A DNA stretch of 64,000 bases from JBGTSJ01 sp041940305 (GCA_041940305.1 JBGTSJ010000014.1:130296-194295); one strand, 5' to 3'; positions 44,103 through 53,231 are shown, counted from the stretch's first letter. Made by a program: numbers and translations. The notes: a model not told the origin generated them from the letters alone.

Positions 44103-45569
44103 TCACCACAAGCTGTCGGGGCCGATGAGGCGGTCGGGGGGGTGGCCGATGGCGATGACGCACATGCCGCCGCGCTGGGCGACGTTAACGACCTGCTTCT
44201 GCGAGGCCCGGCCCATGATGGCGAGTCCGTACTTGCTGGGGGCGAAGCCCATCACGGTGTAGAACGGCTCGGTCTGCAGTTGTCCATCCTCGGCAATGAC
44301 GGGGAACTCGTAGACGGGAATCGCGGCGAGCTGCTGGACGACCCAGCGATCGGGGGAGGCGAGGGCGGTGCTGATGGCCTGGTCCCACTCGGCATCGGAG
44401 ACGGCGAGGCCGAGGAGGACGCCGTCGCCGCCGTAGGCGCGGTTCGGCTTGAGGACGAGGGTCTCACGCTCGTCACGGACGTAGTCGAGCAGCGGGCCGG
44501 TGCCGCCGTCGGGGAGGCGGGTGGGTCGCGGCGAAAGGACGCGGGTCCAGAGGATGTGGCGTCGGAACATCTGCCGCTCTTCGGGACTGAAGTAGCGCTG
44601 CGTGAAAGCGGGGTCGGTGAAGATTTCCCAGCAGGCTTTCTGGTCGAGTTCGGCGGCGATGGATGAGATCATCCGGTTCTGGCGCATCAGCAGCCGCATC
44701 GGTTCGACGTCGACGCCCGACTGCTGCAGGGTGATGAGATCGAGGATGGAGTAGTCGCGGTAGGCGTAGTCGATGGTCTGCCCCTGATAGCAGACTTCCC
44801 CCTTGTCGATGGTGAGCTCGGCGGGGTCGGCGTGGAGGACCTTGAGGCCGTACTTCTCCTGGTAGAAGCGGGCGAGGTCTTCCTGCTCATCGATGCCGCT
44901 GGAGACGTACTTGGCTTCGAGCAGGCAGAGGGTGGAGGCGCGGCGGCCGAGGGAGTCGGCGTGGTCAAGGACTTCCTGCATGAGGAGTTCGCGGATGTCG
45001 TGCCCGATTTGCAGCTTGAGCTGGCCGTCCCACTGGCGGAGCAGCGGGAAGACGAGTTCCTGCACGATCCTCTCGGCCATGGGAACCAGATGCAGGCCGC
45101 CGATGCCGCTCATGTTGGGTTCAACGAACTTGAGCGACTCTTTCCACATGGGGCTGCTGAAGTCGATGACCGCGTCGAGACGGCCAAAGACAGGATTGGA
45201 CTCCTGATGTGAGGCGCCCCAGCAGTCGAACAGCCATTGTTCTTCGGGAGGGGTGAGGCGGAGGACGTCGCGGACTGCGAAATCCTGGATGTAAAGTTCG
45301 GGCAGGCGCTTCAGGGCGCTCTGGACGAGCTGCGAGACATAGTGAGCGTAGGCGAGCTGATCGGGGAGCAGCGTGACCGGGCAGGGGAGCAGCCGGATGG
45401 GATCGCAGGCGCCGTCCCGAAGATAGACGACGTGTCGGCGGACGGATTCAGCCCGCATGCGGGTCATCAGGTCGACGAGTCCGGCGGTTTCCTGGCTGAA
45501 GAATGCCTGCCGGACGCGACCGGCGAGGCTCATGCCGCTGAGACCCATGAACTCGGCGGGAGAAAGCAT
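44103..45569 (-). CDS. ATP-grasp-type ligase-like protein (glutathionylspermidine-synthase-like)
   Basis: A 488-residue protein I assign to circularly permuted ATP-grasp enzymes by pattern. Residues 235-285 show a Rossmann-like strand and the block YGLKVLHADPAELTIDKGEV followed by IDYAYRDYSILDL. The ATP-binding loop is LVLKPNRAYGGDGVLLG (about 371-387). The acid residues that bind magnesium are likely in the C-terminal part (WVVQQLAAIPVYEFPVI). Such enzymes form amide bonds between a carboxylate and an amine. No signal peptide. The first 110 residues have no recognisable motif. It heads the minus-strand run that contains the GNAT-deacetylase fusion. Confidence 0.78.
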   Translation of the reverse strand: MLSPAEFMGLSGMSLAGRVRQAFFSQETAGLVDLMTRMRAESVRRHVVYLRDGACDPIRLLPCPVTLLPDQLAYAHYVSQLVQSALKRLPELYIQDFAVRDVLRLTPPEEQWLFDCWGASHQESNPVFGRLDAVIDFSSPMWKESLKFVEPNMSGIGGLHLVPMAERIVQELVFPLLRQWDGQLKLQIGHDIRELLMQEVLDHADSLGRRASTLCLLEAKYVSSGIDEQEDLARFYQEKYGLKVLHADPAELTIDKGEVCYQGQTIDYAYRDYSILDLITLQQSGVDVEPMRLLMRQNRMISSIAAELDQKACWEIFTDPAFTQRYFSPEERQMFRRHILWTRVLSPRPTRLPDGGTGPLLDYVRDERETLVLKPNRAYGGDGVLLGLAVSDAEWDQAISTALASPDRWVVQQLAAIPVYEFPVIAEDGQLQTEPFYTVMGFAPSKYGLAIMGRASQKQVVNVAQRGGMCVIAIGHPPDRLIGPDSLW

Positions 45570-45729
45570 GCGAAGACTTGGCTCAGGACATGGAGGACCG
45601 TGCGACCGGCGCCCTTGGCGGCGGCCAACGGGTGGATTATCACTGAGCGAGGATGGCTGAACAACTGCGGTTGGCTGTGGGTGGAATCGGGACTACGTCG
45701 GACGATTGACCGACGGTTGGTTGCGGTGT

Positions 45730-45750
45730 CCGGGTCGTAAAGTGACCCGG
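45730..45750. other. Hairpin in the leader of the M32 carboxypeptidase gene
   Basis: CCGGGTC-gtaaagt-GACCCGG, a perfect 7-base stem ending 23 bases before the ATG at 45774. It has no T tract. It could affect translation of the downstream gene. Confidence 0.45.
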
Positions 45751-45773
45751 CTCCAGTTTTCGTCGTCACATCA

Positions 45774-47276
45774 ATGCGCCCCGAGGCGGCTTATGACGAG
45801 TTGCTCCGACGCTCGCGCGAGCGGGCGCTGCTGTCGTCGTGCCTGGAACTGTTGAGCTGGGACGAGCTGACGTACATGCCTCGCGGCGGAGTGGCCCATC
45901 GCGGGCGGCAGATGGCCTTCCTGGCGGGGCTCCTGCATGACGCGGCGACCGATCCGCAACTCGGCGAGTTACTCAGCACCGGGGAGGGTCACCAGGACGC
46001 TCAGGACGCGCGTTCCAACGTCGCCGTCAATCTGCGGAGGTGGCGCTGGAGCTATGAACGGTTGTCCCGGCTGCCGCGGACGCTGGTCGCCGAACTGGCG
46101 GATGTCACCACGACGGCCCAGCAGGTCTGGGCGGAGGCGCGGCATGCGGATGACTTCGGGCTGTTCCAGCCGTGGCTGGAGCGAGTGCTGCGGCTCAAGC
46201 GGGGCGAGGCCGAGTGCCTGTGCGATAACGGCCGGCTGTATGATGCGCTGCTGCAGGACTACGAACCGGGGTCAAGTGCCGAGCAGGTTGCGGCGCTGTT
46301 CGCGGAGCTACGGCCCGCGCTGACCGCGATCCTCGACAGGTCGCGATCCCGCACAAAGCGGCCGGCGTTTCTGCGGCGGGAGTTTCCGATTGATCGGCAG
46401 CGGATCCTGACCGAGACCGTTGCCGCAGCCCTGGGCTTTGATTTCGAGCGCGGTCGCATCGACACGACTGAGCATCCCTTCTTCAGCCCGATCGGTCCGG
46501 GGGACTGCCGGCTGACGACGCGCTACACGTCGACCGATTTCTGCGAAGCGTTCTTTGCGATGCTGCACGAACTGGGGCACGGGCTATACGAGCAGGGATT
46601 GGATCCGGAATTGGCGGGAACGCCGGCGGGCGAGGCGCCGTCGCTGGGACTGCACGAGTCACAGTCGCGGTTGTGGGAGAACGAAGTGGGGCGGAGCAGC
46701 GCGTTCTGGCGCTGCTTCTATCCGCGCGTGCAGAACCTGTTTCACGACGTGCTGCATGATGTGGAACAGGACGAATTCCTGGCGGCGATCAACTTTGTCG
46801 AGCCGGGAATCAACCGGGTGCGGGCGGATCCGGTCACGTACGACCTGCACGTGATGCTGCGATTTGATCTGGAGCAGGCGCTGCTGACGGGGGATCTGCG
46901 GCCGAGCGATTTGCCGGAGGCGTGGCGGAGTGGGTCGCTGGAATATCTGGGAGTGGCACCGGAGACCGATGCGGACGGCTGTCTGCAGGACGGCCACTGG
47001 GGGGCCGGGCAGATCGGGTATTTTCCGACGTACACCTTGGGGAACGTGTACGCAGCGCAGTTGATGGAGACCGCACGCATCGAGTTGCGGGAACTCGATC
47101 GGCGGATTGGGTCCGGCGAGTTCGGTCTGTTGCGGGATTGGCTGCAGGCGCGCGTTTATACGCTGGGGCAGCGTATGACGGCTGCGGAGCTGGTGACCGA
47201 AGTGACCGGACGGCCGCCGGAATGCGGGGCGCTGGTATCCGGACTGCAAGCGCGACTTGAGGTGCTGAACTACTGA
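45774..47276 (+). CDS. M32 family carboxypeptidase
   Basis: A 500-residue zinc carboxypeptidase. The active site is AMLHELGHGLYEQG (His-Glu-x2-His) at about 262-275, with the third zinc ligand Glu in GLHESQSRLWENEVGRS. Other family features are LSWDELTYMPRGG at the N-terminus, FDFERGRIDTTEHPF and TRYTSTDFCEAFF. Length fits the family, which trims C-terminal residues from peptides in the cytosol (Taq carboxypeptidase type). Its start is 204 bases from the divergent ATP-grasp gene. It is single. Confidence 0.95.
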   Translation: MRPEAAYDELLRRSRERALLSSCLELLSWDELTYMPRGGVAHRGRQMAFLAGLLHDAATDPQLGELLSTGEGHQDAQDARSNVAVNLRRWRWSYERLSRLPRTLVAELADVTTTAQQVWAEARHADDFGLFQPWLERVLRLKRGEAECLCDNGRLYDALLQDYEPGSSAEQVAALFAELRPALTAILDRSRSRTKRPAFLRREFPIDRQRILTETVAAALGFDFERGRIDTTEHPFFSPIGPGDCRLTTRYTSTDFCEAFFAMLHELGHGLYEQGLDPELAGTPAGEAPSLGLHESQSRLWENEVGRSSAFWRCFYPRVQNLFHDVLHDVEQDEFLAAINFVEPGINRVRADPVTYDLHVMLRFDLEQALLTGDLRPSDLPEAWRSGSLEYLGVAPETDADGCLQDGHWGAGQIGYFPTYTLGNVYAAQLMETARIELRELDRRIGSGEFGLLRDWLQARVYTLGQRMTAAELVTEVTGRPPECGALVSGLQARLEVLNY

Positions 47277-47309
47277 CGTCTCTCGGCAGCCTCTCAGGAT
47301 TTGACCGCG

Positions 47310-47345
47310 CGGCAACGTCCGGCCCTTGCCGGCGCGGCGGGCTGG
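47310..47345. repeat. 36-base dispersed repeat, copy A
   Basis: Starts CGGCAACGTCCGGCCC and ends GGCGCGGCGGGCTGG. It equals copy B at 62988-63023 in 33 of 36 positions. It fills the spacer between the stops of the M32 gene and the convergent peptidase-MA-like gene. No coding role is seen. Confidence 0.75.
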
Positions 47346-47351
47346 CGAGCG

Positions 47352-48284
47352 TCAGCGGGGGTCTGAGGACTGCTCATCCACAATCGGGTCGCGGCTTTGC
47401 TGACGCACAACGTTGTCCTCGAGAGCAGCGACTGCCTGGTCACCGGCGGCATTCCAGCGCAATCCGGCGGCGAGCAACTGCGCGCCTTCCAGCTGAATGG
47501 CGGGGCGGTCGTCGCGCAGCCAGACCATCCAGGCCGCCTCCAGTTCGGCCACGTCCTCAAATCCGTAGTGCACGCGCACGGCGACGTCCCAGCCGTCGCT
47601 CATGCCCTGGCTGACGAACTCAAGGAAGCGCGGCTTGCCGGCGTGCAGGAGGAACTCGGCCAGACAGGCGCCGCGGACGTAGAACGTGCGGAGCGTGTCG
47701 CGCCGCTTCGGATACTCCGTCGCATCCAGGACTGTGAGGAGTGGAGGCAACTCACTGCTGGTCAGTCGTCGTTCTTCCAGCAGCCAGAGACGATGCCGCT
47801 CGGCAGGATCTTCGGCCATCAGCGCGGCTCCTTCATCGGCCCAGCGAGGGATAGCCGCCTTGAAATGGGACGCCAGGATCGTGTGCACGATCTCGTGCGG
47901 AAGGAGCGTTTCGAGGATGCGGCTGAGCGGACCGTGCAGTTCCATCCTCCAGCGCGTCACGCGTCCGCGGGAGAGCAGATAGGTAGTGTCACCCTTCAAC
48001 CGCTCGCTGTCCGTATCGACGAAGATGCGGCACGGGTCGCTCCACTGTTCGAGCGGAACTCCCAGCCATTCCGTGGAGAGTACGGTGCGGAGTTCTTCCG
48101 CGCGTTCGCCGACGTGACGAGCCGTCGCCAGCTTTTCGGCGTGGACGTGGAAGTTGTCCGTCGTGAACTCCGCGCCCAGTGCAGGGATAGCGAAGATGAT
48201 CGCCGGCACCAGAGCGAGGGAGCCTGCAAATGCACCCGTCCAGCGAGCGCAGTGCGAGATGCGTCGCGAGATGAGCGTGACCAT
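47352..48284 (-). CDS. Exported peptidase-MA-like (gluzincin) protein
   Basis: A 310-residue protein with a signal peptide (TGAFAGSLALVPAIIFAIPA). The motif LLPHEIVHTILASHF is His-Glu-x2-His, followed by PRWADEGAALMAEDP with a candidate Glu third ligand at the usual distance. A C-terminal part contains FYVRGACLAEFLLHAGKPRF and WMVWLRDDRPA, as in peptidase-MA-like planctomycete proteins. It may be an active metallopeptidase in the periplasm, but substrates are unknown. ATG at 48284 follows GGAGG. Confidence 0.83.
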   Translation of the reverse strand: MVTLISRRISHCARWTGAFAGSLALVPAIIFAIPALGAEFTTDNFHVHAEKLATARHVGERAEELRTVLSTEWLGVPLEQWSDPCRIFVDTDSERLKGDTTYLLSRGRVTRWRMELHGPLSRILETLLPHEIVHTILASHFKAAIPRWADEGAALMAEDPAERHRLWLLEERRLTSSELPPLLTVLDATEYPKRRDTLRTFYVRGACLAEFLLHAGKPRFLEFVSQGMSDGWDVAVRVHYGFEDVAELEAAWMVWLRDDRPAIQLEGAQLLAAGLRWNAAGDQAVAALEDNVVRQQSRDPIVDEQSSDPR

Positions 48285-48763
48285 GGGAGGCCTCCATCCT
48301 GGGGTGGGTAGGTATTCGTCCTGAGTACCAGTCGTCCGGATCGCGGGGAGCGATTCGGGGCGGGACAGTCAGTGGCAGGAAACGGGCCCGCGGCGACCCT
48401 CCGTCTATCAGGAAGACCCTGTGACACGGCGGGGCGCATCGGGGATTCCCTGACTCAATGTTAGGCTGGGGTAAAGGCCGGGTCCATATGAGGCAGCGTT
48501 GATTGTTCTGCAAAACTCTCAAATCGAAGGGATCGTCCGGTTTCGGACTTATGCCGCAAAATCGAGCGAAATCGCGAGGGGCATGCCGCCGTTTGCCGCA
48601 TCCGGGTCAGGTTCTGCCCGACAACCGAATCAGTTGCCGCCGGTCCAAACAGCCGGCCGAGACCTGATGTCGGAGGCCTTGCACTCGTCGTAGTCTCACT
48701 CCTCGTACCGCCCAAGGCGGTGGAATCGAGGCGGGTGACAATCAGAAGGCAGGAGTTACGACG
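48285..48763. other. Divergent intergenic region
   Basis: 479 bases between divergent genes. It contains a small hairpin ACCGCC-caa-GGCGGT near 48708-48722 and an AGGAG ribosome site at 48751. No gene, RNA family or paired-arm repeat is evident. Confidence 0.45.
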
Positions 48764-49510
48764 ATGAAATCTTTGCAACACGCATTGATGGGAGCTGCGC
48801 TCGTCGGCTTGATCGGGGGCGCGGCCGTCGCACAGGAGCGGGCGATCGAGCGTGATGTGGACGTGGATGTTAAGGTGGGGGCGGAGGCGGACGTGCAGTC
48901 CACTGGCAACTTCTATAAGGCCAGCGACCTGATCGGCATGGAGGTGCACGGCCCGAACAATGAGGACATCGGCGAGGTGCAGGACCTGATCGTGGATTCC
49001 GCCACGAACGAAATTCAATACCTGGTGCTGGACACCGGCCTGTTCGCCGATCTCGACGGCAAGCAGCCGATCCTGCCGTGGACGATTGTGGACGTGCACG
49101 CGGCTGCCGACGCCGATGAGCACTACATCTTGGTTCCGCTGACCGAAGAGCGCATCAAGACGGCTCCGGCACTGAACATTGCCGAAGTGGATCTGATGCG
49201 TTCGGCGACGTGGGTCAACCAGGTCAACACGTTCTATGAAGCCGACCTCAATGAGCGACGCACGGCCCGCCCGGACCTCGATCGGGATGCCGACAACGCC
49301 GACCGCCCGCGCGATCGCCGCAATCCGCGGCCTGACGCGACAGACCGGAATCGCGACCGTCCGGGCGCCCGGGATCGTGACGCGGATCGTCCCGACGCCA
49401 CCGACCGCGACACGACGAAGCCGGACGCCGACAAGCCGAATGCCGACAAGCCGGATGCCGACAAGCCAGAAGCGACCGAGCAGCCGAAGCCGCGGACCAG
49501 CAATCCGTAA
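48764..49510 (+). CDS. Exported PRC-barrel domain protein with Asp/Arg/Lys-rich tail
   Basis: A 248-residue protein with a signal peptide (MKSLQHALMGAALVGLIGGA, cleaved after AQ). Residues 45-120 are a PRC-barrel: FYKASDLIGMEVHGPNNEDI, then GEVQDLIVDSATNEIQYLVL. A second, partial barrel-like part extends to about 150. The last 90 residues are low-complexity and charged, with Asp/Arg repeats and DADKPNADKPDADKP units. PRC barrels often bind partner proteins or RNA. ATG at 48764 has AGGAG 8 bases upstream. A terminator follows. Confidence 0.87.
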   Translation: MKSLQHALMGAALVGLIGGAAVAQERAIERDVDVDVKVGAEADVQSTGNFYKASDLIGMEVHGPNNEDIGEVQDLIVDSATNEIQYLVLDTGLFADLDGKQPILPWTIVDVHAAADADEHYILVPLTEERIKTAPALNIAEVDLMRSATWVNQVNTFYEADLNERRTARPDLDRDADNADRPRDRRNPRPDATDRNRDRPGARDRDADRPDATDRDTTKPDADKPNADKPDADKPEATEQPKPRTSNP

Positions 49511-49534
49511 CTGACGGTCGATCGACCCGACGCA

Positions 49535-49569
49535 GCACCCCGGTTTCTCCAGGAAGCCGGGGTGCTTTC
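49535..49569 (+). terminator. Intrinsic terminator of the PRC-barrel gene
   Basis: GCACCCCGG / CCGGGGTGC, a nine-base stem at 49535-49543 and 49557-49565, followed by TTTCA. Its loop TTTCTCCAGGAAG resembles the other hairpins with an AAACC-GGTTT core. The right arm touches the stop of the convergent gene at 49568. Confidence 0.75.
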
Positions 49570-49993
49570 AGTTGGTGCGCTGTCCGACGCGGCGGGATTC
49601 ATCCTTGTCGCGGACGGCGAGCATCATCAGCCAGGCGCCGGTCTTGATCAACAGGGCCGGGAAGTAAATGAACAGCAAATTCCAGAGGAACAGCAGGAGT
49701 ACGGAGATCATGCCCCCCAACGGCACGGGCTGCGCCTGGCCGGGAATCGTGACCTCCATCTCCGGAGCGCGGATCGCCTCGCCGATCGGTTTCGCGGCGT
49801 CCTGCAGATTGCGGCCTCCCTGCACGACTTGGCGCAAATGGGTGAACACATCCCAGCCGCAATACAGACCGAACAGCAGGACGCCCATGCCGACGACCAG
49901 CAGCATCAACCGCGCTATGGCGGCGGCGGACTGGGCGACATCCATAACAGGAGCATCATCCCGGCGGGTGCGGTCGGCCTGATCGTTCAGCAT
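49568..49993 (-). CDS. Small hypothetical membrane protein
   Basis: A 141-residue protein with two hydrophobic segments, LMLLVVGMGVLLFGLYCGWD (about 29-48) and MISVLLLFLWNLLFIYFPAL (about 95-114), with an 45-residue loop between them (AAKPIGEAIRAPEMEVTIPG). N- and C-terminal tails are charged. No family recognised. It is followed on the minus strand by the PRC-barrel terminator region. Confidence 0.7.
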   Translation of the reverse strand: MLNDQADRTRRDDAPVMDVAQSAAAIARLMLLVVGMGVLLFGLYCGWDVFTHLRQVVQGGRNLQDAAKPIGEAIRAPEMEVTIPGQAQPVPLGGMISVLLLFLWNLLFIYFPALLIKTGAWLMMLAVRDKDESRRVGQRTN

Positions 49994-50048
49994 CGCCGGT
50001 GTCCTGCATCAGAGGGGTTCAAGCTATCGACCGGCAAGCTTCGACCGG

Positions 50049-50834
50049 TCACTGTGCAGCGGTTTGGGACGGGGGCTGCAGGCCCATATCATCGAGCAGA
50101 AAGAGCATATCGTCCCAGACGGGCTTCTTCGCGGCGGGGTTCCGGAGCAGGTAGCTGGGGTGATACGTGCACAGGACTTTGGCGCGGCCGTGCTGAAACC
50201 ATCGTCCGCGCATCCGGCCGATGGGGTCGGTCACTCCCAGCAGGTTCTGTGCGGCGCAGCTCCCCCAACAGACAATGTATTCCGGGTCGACGATCGCAAT
50301 CTGGGCGTCCAGGTATTCACGGCAGTTTCCCGCCTCCAGCGGGGACGGGGTGCGATTGCCGGGGGGACGGCAGCGGAGGATGTTGCAGATATAGATGTCT
50401 TCCCGCTGCCAGCCGCAGGCAGCGATGATGCGGTTGAGCAGTTGGCCGGCGCGGCCGACAAACGGCTCTCCCTGGGCGTCCTCGTCGGCGCCGGGTGCTT
50501 CGCCGATAAACATCACGCGAGCCTCCGGATTGCCGACGCCGAAGACCGTCTGCTTGCGGGTCTGGGCCAGTTCATCGCAACGGATGCAGGCGGCGACCTG
50601 CCGGGCTAACGCCGAGAGCCGGCTCGGACGATCGGCCGGGCCGCTATCAGGCATCGCATCGCGCGGCTGGGACTGCGTCGCGGATGTCTGCTGCTTGTGC
50701 TGGGGCATGGTGTCGGCGGTCACGACGGCGGCCACCGGCTCATGTTGCGTTTTGGCAACATGAGTGACGCCGGCGGCGCGCCACGCGGCGACGGATTGTC
50801 GGGCGGCTCTGCGTGCAGAAAAGGATTCGTCCAT
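50049..50834 (-). CDS. Uracil-DNA glycosylase, family 4/5
   Basis: A 261-residue DNA repair enzyme that removes uracil from DNA. The C-terminal 190 residues contain the family motifs: four-Cys cluster residues starting with CIRCDEL, GEAPGADEDAQGEPFVGRAG (catalytic motif), CNILRCRPPGNRTPSPLEAG, and CTYHPSYLLRNPA (His motif). The preceding about 80 residues are Ala/Gln/Arg-rich and not conserved. I chose the ATG at 50834; a longer frame to 50933 is open but without features. Family 4 members carry a 4Fe-4S cluster. Confidence 0.93.
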   Translation of the reverse strand: MDESFSARRAARQSVAAWRAAGVTHVAKTQHEPVAAVVTADTMPQHKQQTSATQSQPRDAMPDSGPADRPSRLSALARQVAACIRCDELAQTRKQTVFGVGNPEARVMFIGEAPGADEDAQGEPFVGRAGQLLNRIIAACGWQREDIYICNILRCRPPGNRTPSPLEAGNCREYLDAQIAIVDPEYIVCWGSCAAQNLLGVTDPIGRMRGRWFQHGRAKVLCTYHPSYLLRNPAAKKPVWDDMLFLLDDMGLQPPSQTAAQ

Positions 50835-51090
50835 GCGGGGCAGTGTCGGTCGAGCGCCGGGGAATCGCAAGGCAGCACCTGGGCCGACGCGACTCTCAAT
50901 GGAATTGCGATTCTTTTGAGGAATTCCCCTCATGCACGGGATTCGTGACCTACGGTTTCTTAATCACTTCTGCGATCGGCGACGCAAATCATCACATCGT
51001 GTTGCCGGACAGAGCGACGTTGGTCGTCCTCGATTTCGCCGACCAAGACGCGCCTATGCGACGCGGTACTTGAGAGGCGCTTTCCGAAGA
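50835..51090. other. Intergenic DNA before the riboswitch
   Basis: Together with the riboswitch, this forms the spacer between the glycosylase and the Tad-like operon. It must contain the operon promoter, but I cannot identify it with confidence. No gene or repeat is evident. Confidence 0.4.
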
Positions 51091-51183
51091 CGTTCATCGA
51101 GAACGAAGGGCAAACCTGTCGTGAGGCAGGGGCGCAAAGCCGTGGGTCTCGGCGTGAGACTGCCAGGCTGCCAAGATTGAACG
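51091..51183 (+). ncRNA. Cyclic-di-GMP-I riboswitch (GEMM class)
   Basis: The core reads GGGCAAACC at 51108-51116, a P2 stem CCTGTC / GGCAGG capped by the GNRA tetraloop GTGA, then GGGCGCAAAGCC (51130-51141). P3 has a GTCTC/GAGAC helix (51146-51160 region) and the segment ends GGCTGCC at 51166-51172. The outer helix pairs CGTTCA (51091-51096) with TGAACG (51178-51183). This order and these conserved words are those of the GEMM/c-di-GMP-I consensus. The base that corresponds to G20 of the Vibrio Vc2 RNA appears to be G, which favours c-di-GMP over cyclic-GMP-AMP. It lies 18 bases before the ATG at 51201, so it controls that operon. Confidence 0.93.
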
Positions 51184-51200
51184 CGATTGGGAGTGGCGCC

Positions 51201-51923
51201 ATGTTCAGAGCCGCCTGTGGGTTGGTCTGCAGCAGGTGCGGGCAAGTCGGAATCTTTACCGTCACGCTGCTGACGGCGTCGGTCGCCCGGGGACAGGTGG
51301 AATCCGGAGAGGGAACGGACCCGCTCGCCGGTGTGAACATCGTCCGCATCGAAGAGGACTGGGTGCTGGACGTCGCCGATCCCGATCCCACGGCCGATTG
51401 TCCGCAGGTCGTCTGCGTCTTCGGCCCGGGAGACCCGAGCAACGGCACGCACGCCATCTTCGAGTTGAATCACGGCACCCTGCCGGATTTCAGCGAAGGA
51501 GGCATGCAGCTGCAGGTCTGGTTCGGCGACTACCTGATCGGCTACAGGCGGCAGCATGCTCCGGCCGAACTGCATATCGCCGTCGAACGGCTGACCTATA
51601 CGACCGTGACTGAGGTCGTCAACCACAAGGTCAAGCTGTATGTCGCCGACGGCCATTCGGTCACCTGGGGCGATTTCGGCGATTCCTCCACGACCACGTT
51701 GAAGGTCGAGCTGGACACCTGGCGCAGTCATCTCAACGACTGGGACTCGGAAGGCCCGATCCGGCATTCCCGCGTGTCTTACGGAGCGAACCGCGTCAAC
51801 AAGTTCCTGCGGAAACAGGTGCGCTACTACACCTCCGCCGGACTGCATCACACCGACACGACCGAGCGGTACGTGCATCGCCTGGCCGAGGACGCCGTCG
51901 CTCCGGCCCCCGTCAACGAGTAG
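51201..51923 (+). CDS. Exported hypothetical protein, first gene of the riboswitch operon
   Basis: A 240-residue protein with a signal peptide (VGIFTVTLLTASVARGQ). The mature part is beta-rich without long hydrophobic segments: VNIVRIEEDWVLDVADPDPT, VVCVFGPGDPSNGTHAIFEL, MQLQVWFGDYLIGYRRQ and LKVELDTWRSHLNDWDSE. Two cysteines (DCPQVVC) may form a disulfide. I do not recognise the family. It is the first gene after the c-di-GMP riboswitch and lies just ahead of TadG-like genes, so a surface role is likely. The ATG at 51201 follows GGAG. Confidence 0.8.
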   Translation: MFRAACGLVCSRCGQVGIFTVTLLTASVARGQVESGEGTDPLAGVNIVRIEEDWVLDVADPDPTADCPQVVCVFGPGDPSNGTHAIFELNHGTLPDFSEGGMQLQVWFGDYLIGYRRQHAPAELHIAVERLTYTTVTEVVNHKVKLYVADGHSVTWGDFGDSSTTTLKVELDTWRSHLNDWDSEGPIRHSRVSYGANRVNKFLRKQVRYYTSAGLHHTDTTERYVHRLAEDAVAPAPVNE

Positions 51924-52000
51924 CCGCAGTTGCGCCCTTCTTGTCCCGTTCTCATTCCGCGCATGCCGCGAGGCGGCGTCACGTCGCTGGAGACACTCTC

Positions 52001-53185
52001 GTGCACGCTCACACGCACACTTCGGAACGTTCGACATCCTCCCGCCCAGGAAACGTCCTGGTGCTGACGGCCGGTTCGCTGGTGATGGTCTTCGCGTTCA
52101 CGGCGTTCACCGTGGACGTGGGATACATCACGCTGACAAAGGCCGAGCTGGAGAAGTCGGCCGACGCGGCGACGCTCGCCGCGTCACTCGAACTGGCGGA
52201 TGCCTTCGGTCCCGGAAAGCTGGTCACTCCGGCCCAGGCGGAGACCAACGCCCGCGCCGCCGCCGTAGCCGTGGCGGCAGCGAACCGGGCGGGTGGCCGT
52301 ACGTCTGTTTACGCCGACGGCGCGCGGGACGTCCGCGTGGGTCGTTACAGCTGGGACGCGGCGAGCGGGACGTACGTTAAGCAGTGGGGCGTCGCACCCT
52401 ACAACATGGTGGAGGTGACGCTGCATCGGGACCAGGGAGGCAGTGCGAACGGCGATTCGCCGCTGGACCTGTTCTTTGCACCGGTGATCGGCCATGACCA
52501 GGCGAGCGTGCTGGCACGGTCGACGAGCGCCCTGCAAGCCGGCGGCGCCTTCCGCAAGATCCCCGGCCAGAATATCTCGATCCTCCCCATCACGCTCGAC
52601 GTGCAGACGTGGGATAACCTCATCAACAACGGCGTCGGCACGGACAACTACACCTACAATCCGGCGACCAAGACCGTGACGGCCGGACCCGACGGCATCA
52701 AGGAGGTGAATCTGTATCCGGAAGGAAACGTCGTCCTGCCTCCCGGCAACCGGGGCACGGTCGACTTCGGGAGCATGGGGAACAGCACGGCCGACATCAG
52801 CCGGCAGATCCGTTACGGCCTGAACGACTCCGACTGGGCGGCTCTGGCCGACCAGGGAATCACGGAACTCCGCTGGGATACGGAGCCTATCATCATCAAT
52901 GGGGACACCGGACTGAGCGCCGGCATCAAGGATGACCTGGAGTCAATCAAGGGGCTCCCCCGTGCGATCCCGTTGTTCAGCCATGTCTCGGGGCCGGGCA
53001 ACAATGCGATGTACACCATCGTGCGGTTCGTCGGCATCCGGATCATGTATGTGCAGTTGACGGGCAAGCCGGCGAACAAGCGGGTCGTCATCCAGCCCGC
53101 CCCGTTCTCGGACTTCAGCGTCGTCCCGGGCGAGGTCGAAGTCACTGCGGATTCGATCTTTTCCAGCGCGGGTCTGATTCCGTAA
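52001..53185 (+). CDS. TadG-like pilus-assembly protein
   Basis: A 394-residue protein. After a short basic/polar N-terminus, one hydrophobic segment (NVLVLTAGSLVMVFAFTAFT) is followed by VDVGYITLTKAELEKSADAA and LAASLELADAFG, the standard TadG/Flp-associated N-terminus. The remaining residues are extracytoplasmic and resemble residues 110-200 of the vWA-containing paralog at 55143. No von Willebrand domain follows. The frame also extends to a TTG at 51941; GTG at 52001 with GGAG upstream is my choice. Expected to be exposed outside the inner membrane. Confidence 0.85.
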   Translation: MHAHTHTSERSTSSRPGNVLVLTAGSLVMVFAFTAFTVDVGYITLTKAELEKSADAATLAASLELADAFGPGKLVTPAQAETNARAAAVAVAAANRAGGRTSVYADGARDVRVGRYSWDAASGTYVKQWGVAPYNMVEVTLHRDQGGSANGDSPLDLFFAPVIGHDQASVLARSTSALQAGGAFRKIPGQNISILPITLDVQTWDNLINNGVGTDNYTYNPATKTVTAGPDGIKEVNLYPEGNVVLPPGNRGTVDFGSMGNSTADISRQIRYGLNDSDWAALADQGITELRWDTEPIIINGDTGLSAGIKDDLESIKGLPRAIPLFSHVSGPGNNAMYTIVRFVGIRIMYVQLTGKPANKRVVIQPAPFSDFSVVPGEVEVTADSIFSSAGLIP

Positions 53186-53212
53186 GGCACGCTCTCCAGC
53201 TCACAAGGACCC

Positions 53213-53231
53213 CGGCTTCTTCGAGAAGCCG
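53213..53231 (+). other. Intra-operon hairpin
   Basis: CGGCTTCT-TCG-AGAAGCCG, a perfect 8-base stem after the stop of the TadG-like gene. It is followed by CAAGTT, not by a T tract, so it is not an obvious terminator. It may stabilise or process the mRNA. Confidence 0.5.
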
